DNA from: CBDAQA01 sp965198865
GTDB taxonomy: Bacteria; Planctomycetota; Phycisphaerae; Tepidisphaerales; Tepidisphaeraceae
Assembly: GCA_965198865.1 (NCBI GenBank)
Contig: CBDAQA010000022.1
Location: 434,001-498,000 of the forward strand
Length of the DNA stretch: 64,000 nucleotides
Direction: 5' to 3'
Within the stretch, counting starts at the first letter, position 1. Every line of letters starts with the position of its first letter. The notes under the pieces are model-generated. The model was given only the letters and a program-made list of their open reading frames with translations. It was not told the DNA's origin and did not search any database. Positions 34,513 through 44,255 of this stretch are shown in pieces. The translations under genes and the position numbers were made by a program.

Positions 34513-35803
34513 TCGAGTCGTTCTGCCCGCCGAAGCCGAAGCTGTTGCTCAGCACCGCGTCGACCTTCGCGGCCCGGGCACCGTTGGGGATGTAGTCCAG
34601 GTCGCACTCGGGGTCGGACACGGTCAGGTTCATCGTCGGCGGGAGCATGCCGTCGCGCAGGGCCAGCACGCAGGTGATCAGCTCCACCGCGCCGGCGGCG
34701 GCGATCAGGTGGCCCATCATGCTCTTGATGCTGCTGACCGGGCAGGCCGTCCCCTTGGGGCCGAACACCTGGCGGATGGCGTTGGTCTCGTTGCCGTCGT
34801 TCTCCTTCGTGCCGGTGCCGTGGGCGTTGATGTACCCGACGTCGGCGGGGCTCATCTTCGCGTCGGCCAACGCCGCCTTCATCGCGCCGATCGCGCCCGA
34901 TCCGTCCGGGGCCTGATCGGTGATGCGGTAGGCATCGGCGGTCGAGCCGTAGCCGGCCACCTCGGCCAGGATCGTCGCGCCGCGGGCCTGGGCGTGCTCC
35001 AGGGTCTCGAGGATCACGATGCCCGACCCCTCGCCCAGGACGAACCCGTTGCGGTTCTGGTCGAACGGCCGGCTGGCCAGCCGCGGTTCGTCGCTGCCGA
35101 TGGCGGCCCTCAGGTTCGCGTCCTCGCACAGGGCGGTCAGCCGGTTGAAGCCGGTCACGCCGAACGGGTGGATCATGCTGTGCGTGCCGCCGCCGATCAT
35201 CACGTCGGCGTCGCCGCGGCGCAGGATGGCCGTCGCCTCGCCGATCGCCTGCGTACTGGCGGCGCAGGCGGTCAGGCAGTTGAGCGCGGGACCGCGGGCA
35301 CCGGTCAGCAGCGCCAGGTGCGAGAGCGGCATGTTCGGCTCCTGCTCCAGCTCGCGCACGCCGTTCATCCGCTCGCCAGCGACGGCGGCCCACTTCACCG
35401 TGTCGACCTTGCCGGTGGCCGGGTCCCAGGCGGTGATGGCGGCGGCGGTGAACGCGGCGAAGTCGAGCTCCCCCTCACCGCCGGCCAGGTAGATGCCGCA
35501 GCGATCGGGGTCGATGTTCGCCGAGTTCAGCCCGGCCATCTTCCACGCCTGGGCGCACGCCGCCAGCGCGAATTGCGTGTTCCGCCCGGCCCCCGCGTGG
35601 ATCGCCTGGTCGACGCCGGGGGCGACGGAGAAGTCGAACCCCTTCACCTCGGCCGAGATGCGGGTGGGGAACGTGTCGGCCGCGAACAGCGTGGTCCGGC
35701 TGATGCCCGACTCGCCCGCCAGCAGGCGCTTCCAGACGGACTCCACGTCCTGCCCCATCGGCGTGATCCAACCCATGCCCGTGATGACGACGCGGTGACT
35801 CAT
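34484..35803 (-). CDS. Beta-ketoacyl-ACP synthase, FabF-like, intact catalytic triad (KS1)
   Basis: A 439-residue condensing enzyme. The nucleophile Cys180 lies in LTACAASTQ, the two histidines in NAHGTGTKEND and SMMGHLIAAAGA, and the active-site lysine in SSIKS, so the Cys-His-His set of KAS I/II enzymes is complete. PFDQNRNGFVLGEGSG and the C-terminal NSFGFGGQNDSI are also conserved. It would extend an acyl-ACP chain with malonyl-ACP. It is the last gene of a seven-gene minus-strand cluster and may act with the degenerate ketosynthase at 36230-37546. The start MSHRVVITGMGW fits the family, although an ATG nine codons upstream is possible. Confidence 0.92.
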   Translation of the reverse strand: MSHRVVITGMGWITPMGQDVESVWKRLLAGESGISRTTLFAADTFPTRISAEVKGFDFSVAPGVDQAIHAGAGRNTQFALAACAQAWKMAGLNSANIDPDRCGIYLAGGEGELDFAAFTAAAITAWDPATGKVDTVKWAAVAGERMNGVRELEQEPNMPLSHLALLTGARGPALNCLTACAASTQAIGEATAILRRGDADVMIGGGTHSMIHPFGVTGFNRLTALCEDANLRAAIGSDEPRLASRPFDQNRNGFVLGEGSGIVILETLEHAQARGATILAEVAGYGSTADAYRITDQAPDGSGAIGAMKAALADAKMSPADVGYINAHGTGTKENDGNETNAIRQVFGPKGTACPVSSIKSMMGHLIAAAGAVELITCVLALRDGMLPPTMNLTVSDPECDLDYIPNGARAAKVDAVLSNSFGFGGQNDSIIVRRFHAA

Positions 35804-35874
35804 GACAGCAATCCGTTCGATGGCCCCCAAACTCGGAGCCGCCGGTGTGGTTCGAAATCGCTCGGGCTCGGCGG

Positions 35875-36105
35875 CTACTCGCCGTCCCGGCTCGCGGCCT
35901 CATCATCGCTCGCCGGCCGGCGCAACGCGAGGGTGACCACGGCCGCCCCGAAGCCGATCGTGAACCCCGCCGGCCCATCCGACGCGAGCCCGGCGCGGTG
36001 CAACGTGACGCGCATCACGCACCCGGCCGCCACGACCTGGACGCCGATCAGCACGCGGAGCCATTGGGGGATGTCCTGCCACGCCTCGACCAGCTGCCGC
36101 AACAT
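35875..36105 (-). CDS. Small hypothetical membrane protein within the ketosynthase cluster
   Basis: A 76-residue protein with two hydrophobic helices, WLRVLIGVQVVAAGCVMRVTL and GPAGFTIGFGAAVVTLAL, and an acidic C-terminus. GGAG lies seven bases before the ATG at 36105. It lies between the two ketosynthase genes on the same strand, suggesting a part in the same pathway, for example holding the enzymes or product at the membrane. Nothing in the sequence shows that directly. Confidence 0.6.
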   Translation of the reverse strand: MLRQLVEAWQDIPQWLRVLIGVQVVAAGCVMRVTLHRAGLASDGPAGFTIGFGAAVVTLALRRPASDDEAASRDGE

Positions 36106-36145
36106 GCTCGCGCTCCGGTGAATTTCTGAAGTCGAGGAGAGATCA

Positions 36146-36222
36146 TCCACGAAGGGACACGAAGTGATTCAAGACGGGAATGGGTTCCGCTCTGCTTCGC
36201 GTCCGTTCGTGTCCTTCGTGGA
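36146..36222. repeat. Intergenic palindrome, CCACGAAGGACACGAAGG family
   Basis: Bases 36146-36163 are complementary to 36206-36222 apart from a one-base bulge. The element sits immediately downstream of the degenerate ketosynthase gene and is related to 1094-1193. Confidence 0.75.
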
Positions 36223-36229
36223 ACCTTCT

Positions 36230-37546
36230 TCAGATCTTCTTGAACACCAGCGCTGCGTTCTGCCCGCCGAGGCTGTAGACGCTGCTGACCGACACGTTGA
36301 TCGCGGCATCGCGCACCTCGCCGCTGACGTTGAGGGCCACGCCGCCGGCCGGCTTGCGGGTGTTGACGGCGGGGGGGATCTTGTCGTGCCGGACGGCCAG
36401 CACCGCCGCGGCGGCATCGACGCCGCTGCCGGCGGCGACGTTGCCCGTCTGCGCCTTCGGCGTCGAGATCGGCACGCGCGACAGCCCGCCGCCGAACACC
36501 GTGGTCAACCCGTTCAGCTCCGCCCGATCGTGCGCGGGGACGCCGATGCCGCACGGCACCAGCAGGTCCACAGCAGCGGGTGGCAAATTGGCGTCGGCCA
36601 AGGCCTTCTGGATCGCCCGGGCGTAGCTCGCGCCGGTCGGGTCGGGGTCGGTCACGCGGTAGGTGTCCTGGCTCGCGCCGAAGCCGACCAGCTCGGCGTA
36701 GATCTTCGCGCCGCGGGCCGTGGCGTGCTCATACTCTTCGAGGATGAACAGGCCGCCCCCCTCGCCCACGGCGGTGCCGCTGGCGTCGGCGTCGAAGGGG
36801 CGGACGGCTTCGCCGGGTGAGTCGTTGTGATCGACCGCGACGCGATTCAGCAGGCACTGCCGCATCAGGCCCATCGGTTGGACCTTGGTCTCGGCCCCGC
36901 CGCAGATGGCGAGGTCGGCGTCGCCGCGCTGGATGGTGCGGAACGCCTCGCCGATCGCCAGGTGGCTGCTGGCGTCGCCGCAGGTGATCGTGTTACTCGG
37001 CCCCTTCAATTCGTGGATGATCGTCACGTGGCACGCCAGCATGTTCGGCAGGTACTTCAGCAGCCAGAGCGGCGTGAGCTGCTGCATGCCGGCGCTGCCC
37101 CACTTGGCCAGGTCGAGCTTGTCGCCGTCGGCGCTGGTGGCCATCGCGCTGGCCAGCTCGTTCAGGTCGACGCTGATGAGCCCCGCGCCGATGTTGCAGC
37201 CGAAGCGGGTGCCGTCGAACTCGGGCTTGTCGGTGTAGGCCTTGGACTTGAGCCCGGCGTCCTTGAACGCGTCGTCGGCGGCCACGACGGCCAGCTCGAT
37301 GTCGCGGGCCATCACGTTGATCCGCTTGCGGTAGTCCTTTGGAATGTACTGCCCCACCTTGAACGGCGGCACCTGCCCCGCGATCTGGCTGGCGAACCCG
37401 CCAGCGTCGAAGCGGTCGATCTTGCTCACGCCCACCGTCCCGGCGCAGAGCGCGTCCCAGAACGGCTTGGAACCGATGCCGATCGGCGAGACCACGCCGA
37501 TGCCGGTGATGACGACTCGACGGGTTGCGCGGGGTGCTGCTGCCAT
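36230..37546 (-). CDS. Ketosynthase-like protein with Cys but without both catalytic histidines (KS2)
   Basis: A 438-residue FabF-fold protein. The nucleophile Cys189 is present (TITCGDASSHLAIGEA). The first histidine motif, normally AHGTGT, reads VPCGIGVPAHD, and the second, normally a GH motif, reads KAQTGNVAAGSG, with Asn at the His position. Without the histidines, malonyl decarboxylation should be impaired. This is not the usual chain-length-factor pattern, where the Cys is replaced. By analogy with paired ketosynthases it may be the non-extending partner of KS1, or a different acyl-transfer enzyme. A TACGCT box seven bases upstream supports the ATG at 37546. An alternative ATG lies at 37564. 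Confidence 0.85.
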   Translation of the reverse strand: MAAAPRATRRVVITGIGVVSPIGIGSKPFWDALCAGTVGVSKIDRFDAGGFASQIAGQVPPFKVGQYIPKDYRKRINVMARDIELAVVAADDAFKDAGLKSKAYTDKPEFDGTRFGCNIGAGLISVDLNELASAMATSADGDKLDLAKWGSAGMQQLTPLWLLKYLPNMLACHVTIIHELKGPSNTITCGDASSHLAIGEAFRTIQRGDADLAICGGAETKVQPMGLMRQCLLNRVAVDHNDSPGEAVRPFDADASGTAVGEGGGLFILEEYEHATARGAKIYAELVGFGASQDTYRVTDPDPTGASYARAIQKALADANLPPAAVDLLVPCGIGVPAHDRAELNGLTTVFGGGLSRVPISTPKAQTGNVAAGSGVDAAAAVLAVRHDKIPPAVNTRKPAGGVALNVSGEVRDAAINVSVSSVYSLGGQNAALVFKKI

Positions 37547-37553
37547 GGTCACA

Positions 37554-37559
37554 AGCGTA
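37554..37559 (-). promoter_or_regulatory. TACGCT -10-like box for KS2
   Basis: Minus-strand TACGCT ends seven bases before the ATG at 37546. It implies that KS2 can be transcribed separately from the upstream four genes. Confidence 0.4.
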
Positions 37560-37667
37560 GGCATCGGCGTTCCGCCGGCCAGGGGGCCAGCGAAAGTCCG
37601 ATAATGTTCGCTGATGCGAACAGTACGGCGGCGGGGGGAGGGTGGGTTCGGCCGCAGGCAAAGGTCC

Positions 37668-37738
37668 GTTGGCCCCCCGCTCGGCGGGGGTTCTGCGCTT
37701 CCCGGGTCGTTAAAACCCCCGCAGAGCGGGGGACCAAA
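37668..37738. repeat. Double hairpin palindrome (CCCCGCTCGGCGGGG type)
   Basis: Bases 37668-37692 are nearly perfectly inverted at 37714-37738, and each arm is itself a G/C hairpin. It lies between the dehydratase and KS2 and could attenuate or end transcription of the upstream genes. Confidence 0.7.
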
Positions 37739-37745
37739 GAATGGA

Positions 37746-38231
37746 CTACACCGGCACGCTTGCCGCGATGCGGTAGGTCTTCAGCAGGCTGGTGAACTGC
37801 TCGGTGAACACGAAGTTGTGCTCGGGGAAGCGCAGCCCGCTCATGTTCTTGTCGACGTGGCTGAACATCAGCTCGATGTCGGCCACCGTGTCGCCGGTGC
37901 TGGTCTCGACCGTGCCGGCGATGCTGGCGCCGGTCTCGTTCAGCTGTTCGATGCGGGCCTTGAACAGGATCGTGTCGCCGGGGCGGACCAGGCGGTGGAA
38001 GGTGGCCCGGCCGATCTTGGCCAGGATCACCTTCTCTGCGAAGTTCCGCGCCTCGCCGACGAGGATGCCGGCCGTCTGGGCCATGCCCTCGACGATCAGG
38101 CTGTGCGGCACGATCGGGAACGCCGGGTAGAGGTCGTGCAGGTGCTCCTCGGCCAGCGTGACGTTCTTCACGGCCGTGGCACTGGTCCGCGGGGTGAACT
38201 CGGTGAACTTGTCGATCCAGATCCAACGCAT
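37746..38231 (-). CDS. FabZ-like hotdog dehydratase homologue with catalytic His replaced by Leu (DH1)
   Basis: A 161-residue hotdog-fold protein of the beta-hydroxyacyl-ACP dehydratase family. In FabZ a GHFP motif supplies the catalytic histidine. Here the aligned segment is LHDLYPAFPIVPHSLIVEGMAQ, so His becomes Leu34, while the partner Glu48 is kept. The paralogue at 39426-39920 has the normal DHFP at the same place. It may therefore bind acyl chains without dehydrating, or use the nearby His32 or His43. It starts eight bases after the reductase gene and is clearly co-transcribed. Confidence 0.82.
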   Translation of the reverse strand: MRWIWIDKFTEFTPRTSATAVKNVTLAEEHLHDLYPAFPIVPHSLIVEGMAQTAGILVGEARNFAEKVILAKIGRATFHRLVRPGDTILFKARIEQLNETGASIAGTVETSTGDTVADIELMFSHVDKNMSGLRFPEHNFVFTEQFTSLLKTYRIAASVPV

Positions 38232-38239
38232 TGGGGGGC

Positions 38240-38977
38240 TCAGTCCTGTGCCGTGGGGCGGACGACGATGTCGCCGACGTCCACGTCGGGCGGCTGCTCG
38301 ATGGCGAAGGCGACGGCCCGGGCGATCGCCTCGGGCGGGATGGCCATCTCGTCCCGCCGCTTCAGCCCGGCCGCCCTGATTGGCGAGTCGGCCATCGCCT
38401 CCATGAACTCGGTGTGGACGAACCCCGGCGAGACGCCCGTCACCCGCACGGTCGGGCCGGCCTCCTGGCGGAGGGCCTCGGTGACGGTCCGCACGGCGTT
38501 CTTGGTCGCCGCGTACACGCCCTGGAGCGGGACGACCTTCAACCCCGACGTGGAGATTACGTTGACCACGTGCCCCGACCCCTGCCGCTTGAACACCGGC
38601 AGGGCGGCGGCCAACCCGTACAGGGTGCCCTTGAGGTTCGTGTCGATCATGGCGTCCCAGTCGTCCACGCGGGCCTCGTCCAGGCGGGATAGGTGGGCGA
38701 CGCCGGCGTTGTTGACGATCACGTCGAGCCGGCCGAACCGGTCGACGGCCAGGGCGACCAGGGCGATCAGGTCGGCCCGGCGGGTGACGTCGGTGACGCG
38801 GTGGGCGGCCGTGCCCCCGGCGGCCGTGATGCGGTCGGCGACGGCCGCCAGCCGGTCGGGGCGGCGGCCGCCCAGCACCACCTTGGCCCCGCGGCCGGCC
38901 AGCAGGACGGCGATGGCCGCGCCGATCCCGCTGCCCGCCCCGGTGATGGCGACGACCTTGTCCCGAATCCCGTCCAT
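38240..38977 (-). CDS. Short-chain dehydrogenase/reductase (probable ketoreductase of the cluster)
   Basis: A 245-residue classical SDR. The cofactor loop is TGAGSGIG. An Arg-Arg pair after the second strand (GGRRPDRL) suggests NADPH. NNAG, the catalytic Ser (ISTSG), and Tyr and Lys in YAATKNAV are all in place. In context it should reduce 3-ketoacyl-ACP made by the ketosynthases, as FabG does. However, the sequence is closer to general YdfG-like reductases, so a different carbonyl substrate is possible. It lies 20 bases from the ACP gene and 8 bases from DH1. Confidence 0.88.
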   Translation of the reverse strand: MDGIRDKVVAITGAGSGIGAAIAVLLAGRGAKVVLGGRRPDRLAAVADRITAAGGTAAHRVTDVTRRADLIALVALAVDRFGRLDVIVNNAGVAHLSRLDEARVDDWDAMIDTNLKGTLYGLAAALPVFKRQGSGHVVNVISTSGLKVVPLQGVYAATKNAVRTVTEALRQEAGPTVRVTGVSPGFVHTEFMEAMADSPIRAAGLKRRDEMAIPPEAIARAVAFAIEQPPDVDVGDIVVRPTAQD

Positions 38978-38997
38978 GGATGCTTCTCGCCGATCGG

Positions 38998-39396
38998 TCA
39001 GACGCCCTTGCGCTCCAGGTAATCGACGATGTCCTGCACGGCGAACAGGTCGGGGATCAGCGCGACGTCGCGGCTGTTCTCCAGCTCGGTCAGGTCGGCG
39101 TGGGGCAGGCGGCGCTTGACCTCGGTCAGGCCGACGTCGGTCAGCTTGTTGTCCTGGACCATCGTGGGGTCCAGCTCCTCGGGGAACAGCTCGCCGCGGC
39201 CGATCTTGAACGGGGTGGCGGGGTCGGTGGTGAACGCCTTCTCCAGGCGGAAGGTGATGTCGAGAAAGTCGATGCTCTCGGCGCCGAGGTCGGCGCGGAG
39301 GCTAGCCGTGGGGGTCACGTCCTCCTCGTCGACGCCGAGCGCGTCCACCAGAACGTCCTGAACCTTCTTGTAGATCTCGTCGTGCGACATCGCCAT
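38998..39396 (-). CDS. Acyl carrier protein, extended form
   Basis: A 132-residue carrier protein. Ser41 in LRADLGAESIDFLD is the phosphopantetheine attachment site. Normal bacterial ACPs are about 80 residues. Here about 45 extra residues are inserted after helix II (roughly residues 52-110, including KIGRGELFPEELD and TEVKRRLPHADL) before the final helix VQDIVDYLERKG. The insertion may serve a specific partner in this cluster. GAGGA lies seven bases before the ATG at 39396, and a second ATG lies two codons later. It should carry the growing acyl chain between the ketosynthases, reductase and dehydratases. Confidence 0.9.
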   Translation of the reverse strand: MAMSHDEIYKKVQDVLVDALGVDEEDVTPTASLRADLGAESIDFLDITFRLEKAFTTDPATPFKIGRGELFPEELDPTMVQDNKLTDVGLTEVKRRLPHADLTELENSRDVALIPDLFAVQDIVDYLERKGV

Positions 39397-39425
39397 ACCG
39401 TTTCCTCTTCCTTGCGTGTTTCGTG

Positions 39426-39920
39426 TCAGACAGCCACGGCCGTCGGCGGGGCCCCCGCGGCGGTCAACACCGACCACCGCAGCCGGTGGTGCGCCACCAA
39501 CTGCGGGTCGAGCTCGGCCAGCTCCGGCTGCCGGTCGCCGAGGTTGAAGTAGGCCAGCTCCACCCGGGCCTGCAACGCCGTGTCGGCCCCGACGGTACCG
39601 GTCGCCTTGAACGTCGCCCCGGCGTCGGTCGCCTTGGCGAAGTCGACGGTCACCCGCAGCACTTCCCCGGGGGCCACGAACTGGCCGTACTTGACGTTCT
39701 TCGCTTCCTTGAGCACCGCCATCGACTTGCCGAACCCGGTCCGGTGGTGCATCAGCCAGGCGGCTGCCTGCGTGAGCGCCTCCAGCATCATCACGCCCGG
39801 CAGCACCGGGAACGTGGGGAAGTGATCCGCCAGGTACTCCTCGGCCAGGCTGACCTGCTTGACGGCCACGATGCGGTCGTCGGTGAGCTGCTCGATTTTG
39901 TCGATCAGGTTGAACTTCAA
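39426..39920 (-). CDS. Beta-hydroxyacyl-ACP dehydratase, FabZ/FabA-like (DH2)
   Basis: A 164-residue hotdog enzyme with the catalytic pair His33 (LADHFPTFPVLPG) and Glu47 (MMLEALTQAAAW), so it should dehydrate 3-hydroxyacyl-ACP. The TTG at 39920 is the only plausible start, giving MKFNLIDKIEQL, which matches the N-terminus of close relatives. No strong ribosome-binding site is visible. It is the first gene of the seven-gene cluster and is divergent from typA. A 29-base gap separates it from the ACP gene. Confidence 0.88.
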   Translation of the reverse strand: MKFNLIDKIEQLTDDRIVAVKQVSLAEEYLADHFPTFPVLPGVMMLEALTQAAAWLMHHRTGFGKSMAVLKEAKNVKYGQFVAPGEVLRVTVDFAKATDAGATFKATGTVGADTALQARVELAYFNLGDRQPELAELDPQLVAHHRLRWSVLTAAGAPPTAVAV

Positions 39921-40305
39921 GTGCGATGCCCGTCCGTGGGTCCGATAAGCCGGCGTTCGGCAGGCCGGCGGTTGTATCGGTGGGGGTGGGGCAATGCAAG
40001 GGAGCTCGGCGGTCCCGCGACCGACGATCGGCCCGTTACGACCCCGGGAACGTTTGCGCTGCGCGAAATCTCGACTGCCTTACCACATCCGCGCTCTGCC
40101 GGCGTACACTATGGGGCCGGCCCATGCACGCAGCGATGCTGTACAAAACGGGGCCTGCCACTATCCTGTATGGCCGGACACGCTCGGGTCGGTCGTCGAT
40201 CGGCAGCTTATCCCATCCGGTCGGCGCGGGCCGAGGCCGTCCAAAACGTGGACCGGTCTGCGGTAACGGTATTCGCGTCGGGACGGACCCACAACCCTTA
40301 GACTC
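39921..40305. other. 385-base divergent spacer between the ketosynthase cluster and typA
   Basis: It must contain the promoters of both units. A TACACT hexamer lies near 40105 on the plus strand. Otherwise I see only short GCCGG inverted repeats near 39950-39970 and no coding sequence. Confidence 0.4.
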
Positions 40306-42156
<1,851 letters not shown>

Positions 42157-42207
42157 AGCTCCTTCCATTGCCCCGGGCCCCGCCCGGGTGCCATGCGCAC
42201 CATCTTC

Positions 42208-42245
42208 GGCGTGGGACGCTTCCAGCGTCCCACGCCGTTTGTTTT
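42208..42245 (+). terminator. Intrinsic terminator of typA
   Basis: A 12-bp stem, GGCGTGGGACGC (42208-42219) with GCGTCCCACGCC (42225-42236), has a five-base loop, then GTTTGTTTT. Confidence 0.88.
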
Positions 42246-42340
42246 GGGACGTGTCACCCAGGCCCGTCCGACCCATCAAGCCGCGACGCCGACCGTCCGA
42301 TGACCCAGCAGGGGGATCGAACCGTCCGGGGCGCACGCGC

Positions 42341-43621
42341 ATGTCCAACCGACCGCTGACGCAAGACCAACGCCGCGCCCTCTGGGCCCGGTACCACCCC
42401 GCGCCCGCCACCGCCCGCGCCGCGGCCGGCATCGGCAAGCCGCGCACCCGGCCCACGCGCGTCCCGTTCGACCGGGCCACCGTCGCCGTCCGCATCACCC
42501 ACCCCGGCGGCGGCTGCCGGACCGCCGCCGTCTACGCGCACGACCTGTCCACCGGTGGGCTATCGTTCCTCTACCCCGGCTTCCTCCACAACGGCACCGC
42601 CGTCAGCGTCGCCCTCCGCAAGCACGCCGGCGGCGAGTCGGTCGCACACGGCTACGTCGCCTGGTGCCGGCACGTCGGCGGGCTCTGGCACGGGGTCGGC
42701 GTCGGGTTCGTCACGCCGGTCATCCCCGCCAACTTCGTCGACCCCGCCGACCCCGAGGGGGCCGAATCCGGACCGGTGGTTGACGCCCCCGCGGCCGATT
42801 CGCCGATGACAGAGGTCAAGCCCGACCCGGCCGTGCTCGCCGGCGGGCGCACCGGGCTGGCCGGGCGCGTGCTGTACCTGGAGGACCAGGAGCTGGACCA
42901 GGCGCTGTTCCTGCACACGGTCCGCAAGACGCGGCTGAGCGTGACGACCGTCGACGACGCCGCCACCGCCGTCACCGCCGTGGCCAGCGGCAGCTACGAC
43001 GTCGTCTGCGTCGACCTCGACCTGGGCCCGCGCCAGCCGCGCGGCGAGCGGGTGATGGCCGAGCTGCGGGCGTCCGGGTACGCCGGCCCGTTCGTCGTGA
43101 TCAGCGACGCCGAGGCCGACCGCCTGGACCGGGCCCGCAGCGCCGGCGCGGGCGGGACGGCCGAGACGCAGTTCGTCGAGAAGCCCTACGCCGCCGGCCA
43201 ACTGCTGGACGCCCTGGCCGCCGCCCTGTCGCGCGAGCCCACCGAGGATCCCATGCACGAGTCGAGCACGACGACGATGGAGCCGCCCGCCCTGTACAGC
43301 CAGCTGGCCGGGCAGGACGGCATGGCCCCGTTGCTCCACGGCTTCGCCGACCGCGCCCACGCCGCCGCCGCCGACCTGGAACGCCTGCTCGACGCCGCCG
43401 ACCGCACCGAGCAGTCCGGCCTCGCCGACGCCCGCCCCTCCGCCACGGTCCGCCAGCTCTGCCAGATGCTCCGCGGTGCCGGGCGTGGCTACGGCTACCC
43501 CGCCGTCAGCGCCGCCGCCGACGCCGCCCTGCGCGCGATGGAGGAGGGCATGAACGGCCTCGCCTCCGCCGACGTCGAGGTGCGCGCCCTCCAGACCCTG
43601 TGCCGCCGCGTCGCCGCGTGA
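42341..43621 (+). CDS. PilZ - receiver - Hpt-like protein
   Basis: A 426-residue three-part signalling protein. The PilZ domain (about 30-135) has the c-di-GMP motifs RPTRVPFDR (RxxxR type) and DLSTGGLSF (DxSxxG). The receiver (about 175-295) has LEDQELDQ, the acceptor Asp in VVCVDLDLG and the Lys in VEKPYAAG. The C-terminal helical segment (about 320-426) resembles a histidine phosphotransfer domain, but its motif reads QLCQMLRGAGRGYGY where the phospho-accepting His (HxLKG) should be, so it probably cannot carry phosphate. It may couple c-di-GMP levels to a phosphorelay. I start at the ATG at 42341. A ribosome-binding site is not obvious. Confidence 0.8.
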   Translation: MSNRPLTQDQRRALWARYHPAPATARAAAGIGKPRTRPTRVPFDRATVAVRITHPGGGCRTAAVYAHDLSTGGLSFLYPGFLHNGTAVSVALRKHAGGESVAHGYVAWCRHVGGLWHGVGVGFVTPVIPANFVDPADPEGAESGPVVDAPAADSPMTEVKPDPAVLAGGRTGLAGRVLYLEDQELDQALFLHTVRKTRLSVTTVDDAATAVTAVASGSYDVVCVDLDLGPRQPRGERVMAELRASGYAGPFVVISDAEADRLDRARSAGAGGTAETQFVEKPYAAGQLLDALAAALSREPTEDPMHESSTTTMEPPALYSQLAGQDGMAPLLHGFADRAHAAAADLERLLDAADRTEQSGLADARPSATVRQLCQMLRGAGRGYGYPAVSAAADAALRAMEEGMNGLASADVEVRALQTLCRRVAA

Positions 43622-43652
43622 GGCGGCACCCGCCCCCCCGCTCGACCTCCCG

Positions 43653-43682
43653 TGGGACGCTTTGAGACGAAATGGGACGGTT
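43653..43682. repeat. Three tandem 10-bp repeats (TGRGACRNNN), second locus
   Basis: TGGGACGCTT, TGAGACGAAA and TGGGACGGTT lie head to tail, 31 bases after the PilZ gene's stop. They match the array at 24218-24247. Confidence 0.75.
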
Positions 43683-43838
43683 GTCGGCCCCCCCGGGGCT
43701 CATTGCGATCGTAAATAGCTGTGGCCGAGTCGGTCCCGTCAAACGACGGTGGTGTGACCCCGCGTGTTCCGTCTCGCGCAAATTAAATGTACTTATCCTG
43801 CTCTGTCTCAAGGCTTCACTCCTGCGACGCAAGAGAGT

Positions 43839-43921
43839 GGAACCACAGATGCACACGGATGCACACCGATCAGAGGCCGGCCAATCCCGATCGGTGTGCA
43901 TCCGTGTGCATCTGTGGTTCC
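43839..43921. repeat. Perfect 33-bp palindrome, CCACAGATGNACAC family
   Basis: Bases 43839-43871 pair perfectly with 43889-43921 around a 17-base centre. It is related to 16664-16745. Each arm contains repeated GATGCACAC units. Confidence 0.9.
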
Positions 43922-44008
43922 AAATTCTTCCCCGCCCGAAGCGGAGCCTCGAGACACAGCATGCTTATCCCCTTTCCCGTCCCCACGGTCCACGGCAGCG
44001 GTCGGTTA

Positions 44009-44255
44009 TTACCCGGCCGCTTTGCCCCCGATGATGAGCAGCGTCCGGATGGGCAGGCGGAACTCACCGTCCGCCTCCCGCGTGACGTCGAGGGCGGACA
44101 GCCAAGCCGCGGGAGCCGCGGCCAAACGCCCGCGGATCGCCGCCGAACTGCGCCAACATGTTCGGCGCCGGGTCGACGGCCACGATTCGCGTGGCAGCGT
44201 CCGCGAACGCTAGCCCCGTGTGCCCCGCACCGCTCACCGACTCGACGTGCGGCAT
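44009..44255 (-). pseudogene. Remnant of a class I SAM-dependent methyltransferase
   Basis: On the minus strand, 44255 leftward encodes SVSGAGHTGLAFADAATR and IVAVDPAPNMLAQF, the SAM-binding motifs I and II of UbiE-type methyltransferases. Within about 15 codons the sequence continues in another frame as AAWLSALDVTREADGEFRL and PIRTLLIIGGKAAG to a TAA at 44009, which is a typical C-terminal end of the same family. About 120 middle residues are missing and the frame is shifted, so the gene is dead. It is the last member of the cassette-like array and directly abuts a truncated copy of the array element. Confidence 0.65.

Larger units (their letters stand above)
43622..44008. other. 387-base spacer with repeats only
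   Basis: No gene. It contains the second TGRGACRNNN triplet (43653-43682) and a 33-bp perfect palindrome (43839-43921). The sequence between them is noticeably less G+C-rich than the flanking genes. Confidence 0.6.
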
